This document shows positions 60,351 through 64,000 of a DNA stretch of 64,000 bases, piece after piece (position 1 is the stretch's first letter; every line of letters begins with the position of its first letter). Source of the stretch: Echinarachnius parma (lineage: Eukaryota; Echinodermata; Echinoidea; Clypeasteroida; Echinarachniidae). A model generated the notes under the pieces. It was not told the DNA's origin. It did not search any database and saw nothing but the letters and a program-made list of their open reading frames with translations. A program made the position numbers and the translations under genes. Location of the stretch: contig JBAMJV010008915.1 in the NCBI GenBank assembly GCA_037951105.1, positions 239,439-303,438 on the forward strand. The letters are read 5' to 3'.

Positions 60351-61014
60351 AATAAGGGAGTTCGTAGTTACAAACTGCGCATGCGCCAATTTCTGAGACG
60401 AAAATTCACTGTACCAAAAACATCGATATTGCCCGTTGTCCCATAGACCTTCGTGCAATTATTGTCACATTTGAAACGTGTTTTCACGGGAAATTTGGCT
60501 CGAAGTCATTAATGTTTTTCTGAATTAATCATAATAGACATCTCATATACATAAGACTGATTTTTTAAATTATTTTTTTCTATTTATTTTCGGATTTTAA
60601 CAAAAATGTCAACGTTCGTATCTGGGCTTTTATTGAAATCGCAAAGGCCCCATGCGTAGATTTGTGTGTACTGTTTTCTTTTAAGTGTTGAAAACGGGCA
60701 AAGATGTGATTTTTATTCAAATTTTTTTTTTTAGCCTGCTTCAAGTTTGAGAATTCAAATGAATGGTTACATTTATTCAATTTTAAATATTTTAGGATTA
60801 AGGTGATTTTTTGGGGGTCAGGTCTTTCAAACGTAATGAAACACAAGGAGAATTCACGCACGCACGTGGAAATTCTGCATAGAGCTCCTGTACTTTAAAT
60901 GCGTGCATCACAGGCTTTGCCGTAAACGTACGCGTAAAGCGTCAATTTTGGTACAATCTTCCGAAAACCCGGTTATGTCCGTTGCTCCATGGGCTAACTA
61001 CGAACTCCCTTATT
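60351..61014 (+). mobile_element. Element with perfect 20-bp inverted ends
   Basis: AATAAGGGAGTTCGTAGTTA at 60351-60370 is exactly inverted at 60995-61014, enclosing 664 bp. Sequence on both sides (GGGCACTCC..., GCAAAGCTG(G/T)AACTC) is related, so it sits in or beside another repeat. Confidence 0.8.
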
Positions 61015-61378
61015 GAAAAATACCAATATATCCCTCCTCTTTGAATTATCATAAAAAGACAAAACATATATATATGCATTTTTAACAAACAATTTGTTTT
61101 AGCAGGCACTCTGCAAAGCTGTAACTCAGTCAGATTTAATTTAGAAATTTCACAAATAGTGCACAAAACTTCTGTATTTTTAATAACATACATAAAAAAA
61201 CAGAAAATATTGGATTTGTTTTCACAATCGGGCACTCCCACTAATACAAAAGTTTAAATCTGTCAATACACTGTCCACTATTTACATTATGTGTTTATAC
61301 CATGCCGTTGCACATTTGCTCATTGTGTTTTGTGCATTGAACTTGAACTTGAAAAATATTCTGTCTCTTTGAATCACT

Positions 61379-61471
61379 TTAAAGGGGTAGTACAGTTTTA
61401 GTAACCAAACCTGCACAATAACATTACAAACTAATAGGTGACAAAGAGGATGGAGGGGCAAGGTTTTCCAT

Positions 61472-61500
<29 letters not shown>
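61379..61500 (+). mobile_element. Fragment of TTAA-ended element and poly-G (26)
   Basis: TTAAAGGGGTAGTACAGTTT, TTAGTAACCAAACCTGCA and ATTACAAACTAATAG match the right end of 26990-27553. A G run at 61472-61497 follows; another G run is at about 61669-61685. Confidence 0.6.
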
Positions 61501-61502
<2 letters not shown>

Positions 61503-62139
61503 TCTGTATTCTATACCAATAATTATAATACTTTAACTTGTTCTTGTTTTTATTGTGGGGTTTGGCATCCATTACAATTGAAAGTTTGCCATCTATAACA
61601 AATAATTTAAATATCAATTATGCTTATTATTTTTTGTTTCTTTCTCTATTCCTATTATAACTTGGGGTGGGGGGGGGGGGGGGGGCAGGGGGAGGGTAGA
61701 AATTTATCATAAGGGGATAGCGAATAACATGGTGAAGGGGCACATATTTCTCAGGGGCGGGTTGAGGTCTTTTGCTCGAATAATTATCATTCCTGTTTTT
61801 CACATGACAAGCACCAAATAAAAGAACGATAGGTCTTCCCGCTTCTTTGATGCCTGAATATGACATTATTTTGCCTAAATATTACAACTTTTTGACTGAA
61901 TATGACAGGTTTGCCCGAATATGACATGGTTTTGCACCAATATGACATGTTTTGCCCAAATTTGAGGTGCTTTTTGCCCGAATCTGGCCATTTTCAAAAC
62001 TCACGGTGGGCTGCACCCCCCTCCCCCCCAGCCCCCTGCCTTAATCTCACATGCCCCCTGTTACACCACGATTGGCACATTTTGACAGTTCACCTCACTT
62101 TAACACGTCCTGTCCTTCACACATCTACTTAACATTGTC

Positions 62140-63600
62140 CGCTTTCTGCCTGGCTGAGTCTTAATATCAACTCGACAAATACATGTACATCAAACTTTCC
62201 AGCAAGTTTGAACAATGCATACAAAAGCATACCCATGGTGAGCCACATCGTATACAAAACTCTGTATTGAAATTATTTTTTAAAATAGAAAACCTTGGTT
62301 TGCTTTACAAATGGTGCATAGCGCCATAAACGCACCCTACTTATTCACACTTTATTGACATCACTCATTTATTGCTTGGCAGAGTCTACATATTGACTTT
62401 CAGACAAATACATCAATCTACAAGCAGTTTTCCAGCAAGTTCAACCAGTGATCAAAGAATGCCTATGATTAACACATTTTGTCCAAAAAACAAACACCAA
62501 CGCTTGCTTTTCTGCTGGCACATGGAGGTACTAGTACCTCCTTGATGCACCTAACTGTACTTATTTCTCACATGTATTTTATCCGCTACTATTTTTCTGC
62601 TAGGCCAAGTCTTAACATTGACTCATCAAATAAATAAATAAATCTACACTCAATTCTCCAGCAAACTTGAACTAATGATCAACCCATTCTTAGATGATGA
62701 TCGAACCACCTTGTATCCAGAACTCTTAATATATTAAAATAAATTTAGAAAACATTGGCTCGCTTATTAAACTAATGGCGCATTTGCACCTAACCCTTAC
62801 TAATTTACAAATTTTGATAATTGTTTTCTGCTTGGCCGAGTGTTAATATTGACTCGACAAATATATCACACTACAACAAATTTTCCAGCAAGTTTGAACA
62901 GTGATCAAAAGCATTCCTTTGATGAACCACATTATATCTGAATTAGATTATCTGTAATAATCTATATTAAAGGTGCTCCTCTAAAGTGTCAGATATTGCC
63001 CAAAATGACATTTGAGACTTCAATCCTATACCAAAATCATTGTAAGATATGTCCGAATGATGTGTGAAAGTTTCATTGAAAAAGAACACTGCTTTCCTGG
63101 TTAAAAAAGCGAAAATTTGTGTCAGCTTTTACAACTATAATTACAGTATGACATTTATGACGTTTATGACCGTTTATAAACGCTCTTGAGCTGAATGATT
63201 ATCAATTATATATATTGTCATACTAAAGGGGCATTTGAAAAAATCTAACCCTATTTTAATCTTCTCTTACCATAAGCCAAACAACATGGTAGAAGAGAAA
63301 TGTGGAAGCTCAAATTAATTTTTGTGGAGTAAGACATTTTACAGGTGCACCTTTAAATTGAATTTAGAAAAAAATTGGCTCGCTCTACTAATGTCACATA
63401 GCGTCATAAACGTAACTTACTAACTCACACATTTATGTATGTATTTTATTCATCACTCTTTTTTCTGCCTGGCAGAGTCTAAATATTGACTTAACAAATA
63501 CATCACGCAACAACAAATTTTACGGCAAGTTGCAACAATTATACAAACATTCCTCTGGTATGATGAGTTACATTGTATCCAGTGCTTGGTATTAACATCA
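62140..63600 (+). repeat. Degenerate tandem array, about five units
   Basis: Each unit of about 220 bp has TCTGCCTGGC(T/A)GAGTCT, ATTGACTCGACAAATA, TTTTCCAGCAAGTTTGAAC, GATCAAAAGCAT-like and CATAGCGTCATAAACG. The fourth unit is split by the element at 62967-63356. Confidence 0.8.
62967..63356 (+). mobile_element. TTAA-ended element inside the tandem array
   Basis: Ends TTAAAGGTGCTCCTCTAAAG and (reverse-complemented) TTAAAGGTGCACCTGTAAAA, 390 bp. Same family as 53819-54377. It interrupts a tandem unit, so it is younger than the array. Confidence 0.8.
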
Positions 63601-63731
63601 CTGAAGAAAACTAGAAAATAAAACCGGACTTAGTGTAAAGAATTAAAAAATGAAACTTACAAACCTTATTACTTTCTTGTGCATAACTATATAGGTGCAT
63701 TAATGTATTTAAAACAATCACAAATCTCTCT

Positions 63732-64000
63732 TTAAAGGGAACCACCAGGCAAAGAACAACACATTATCATATGTTTTGGTACTTTTGTGTGATATCAAAT
63801 AGATGCCCAACACTTTGCAAAGGGTTGTGTAATTCATAAACAATGCAATTAATTACCACCACTTAATACGGAACCAGTATTGCCTATGGTTCCATACGTG
63901 CCAAACGGCTGGGAGTGCGCCAATTCTATTCACGCGTACGTTTGGAGACAATATCTAGAGTCAAGGATGATGCTTTCGTCCTAGACAAAAGGTAGTCTTC
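63732..64000 (-). mobile_element. TTAA-ended element, cut by window end
   Basis: TTAAAGGGAACCACCAGGCAAAG, GTGTGATATCAAATAGATG and GGGTTGTGTAATTCAT match the right part of 3746-4159 in the opposite orientation. Confidence 0.8.

Noticed and set aside
61627-62132. Proline-rich frames near the G runs
   Set aside because: Short, homopolymer-driven frames with no motif.
62210-62265. Upstream UNC13D C2A exon ending ATGG|GTATGC on the minus strand
   Set aside because: The frame shows no C2 strand pattern and the sequence is part of the degenerate tandem array.

Overview
The window is nuclear DNA from an animal: AT-rich, full of introns with GT-AG boundaries, and dense in miniature transposons, a tRNA-derived SINE, microsatellites and long poly-G/poly-C runs. 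The two recognisable genes are metazoan (Nemo-like kinase and a Munc13-4/UNC13D protein). Repeat texture, including frequent short ACATGTAC-like words, suggests a marine invertebrate deuterostome such as an echinoderm, but the sequence does not prove the phylum.

Layout. (1) 1-22.2 kb is non-coding and is probably the first intron of NLK, whose first coding exon lies at 22222-22412 on the minus strand under a CpG-rich promoter; the kinase exons would be left of the window. (2) 22.4-30.8 kb is intergenic, with several TTAA-ended miniature elements, a SINE and poly-G runs. (3) 30873-33629 on the plus strand is a three-exon gene for a 542-residue protein that I do not recognise; both introns are phase 0. 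(4) 35194-36948 is a foldback-type transposon whose inverted arms are arrays of a 21-bp unit and which carries a captured gene fragment between them. (5) 38.1-39.8 kb holds a near-perfect hairpin and a degenerate repeat field. (6) 39988-59182 on the minus strand is a UNC13D-like gene. I could splice 21 consecutive coding exons by hand with all phases agreeing, giving about 1343 residues: C2A (its N-terminal part is missing), a long linker, the MUN region and a C-terminal C2B. The 5' coding exons lie right of 59182 and I did not find them. (7) 59.2-64 kb is probably UNC13D intron, with several transposons and a degenerate tandem array.

The least expected signals are the foldback element with its cargo, three open tandem copies of one C2A exon in UNC13D, and decayed partial copies beside at least nine other UNC13D exons, some of them broken by miniature transposons. 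The genes do not form a functional unit: NLK is a signalling kinase, UNC13D a vesicle-priming factor, and the middle gene is unknown.
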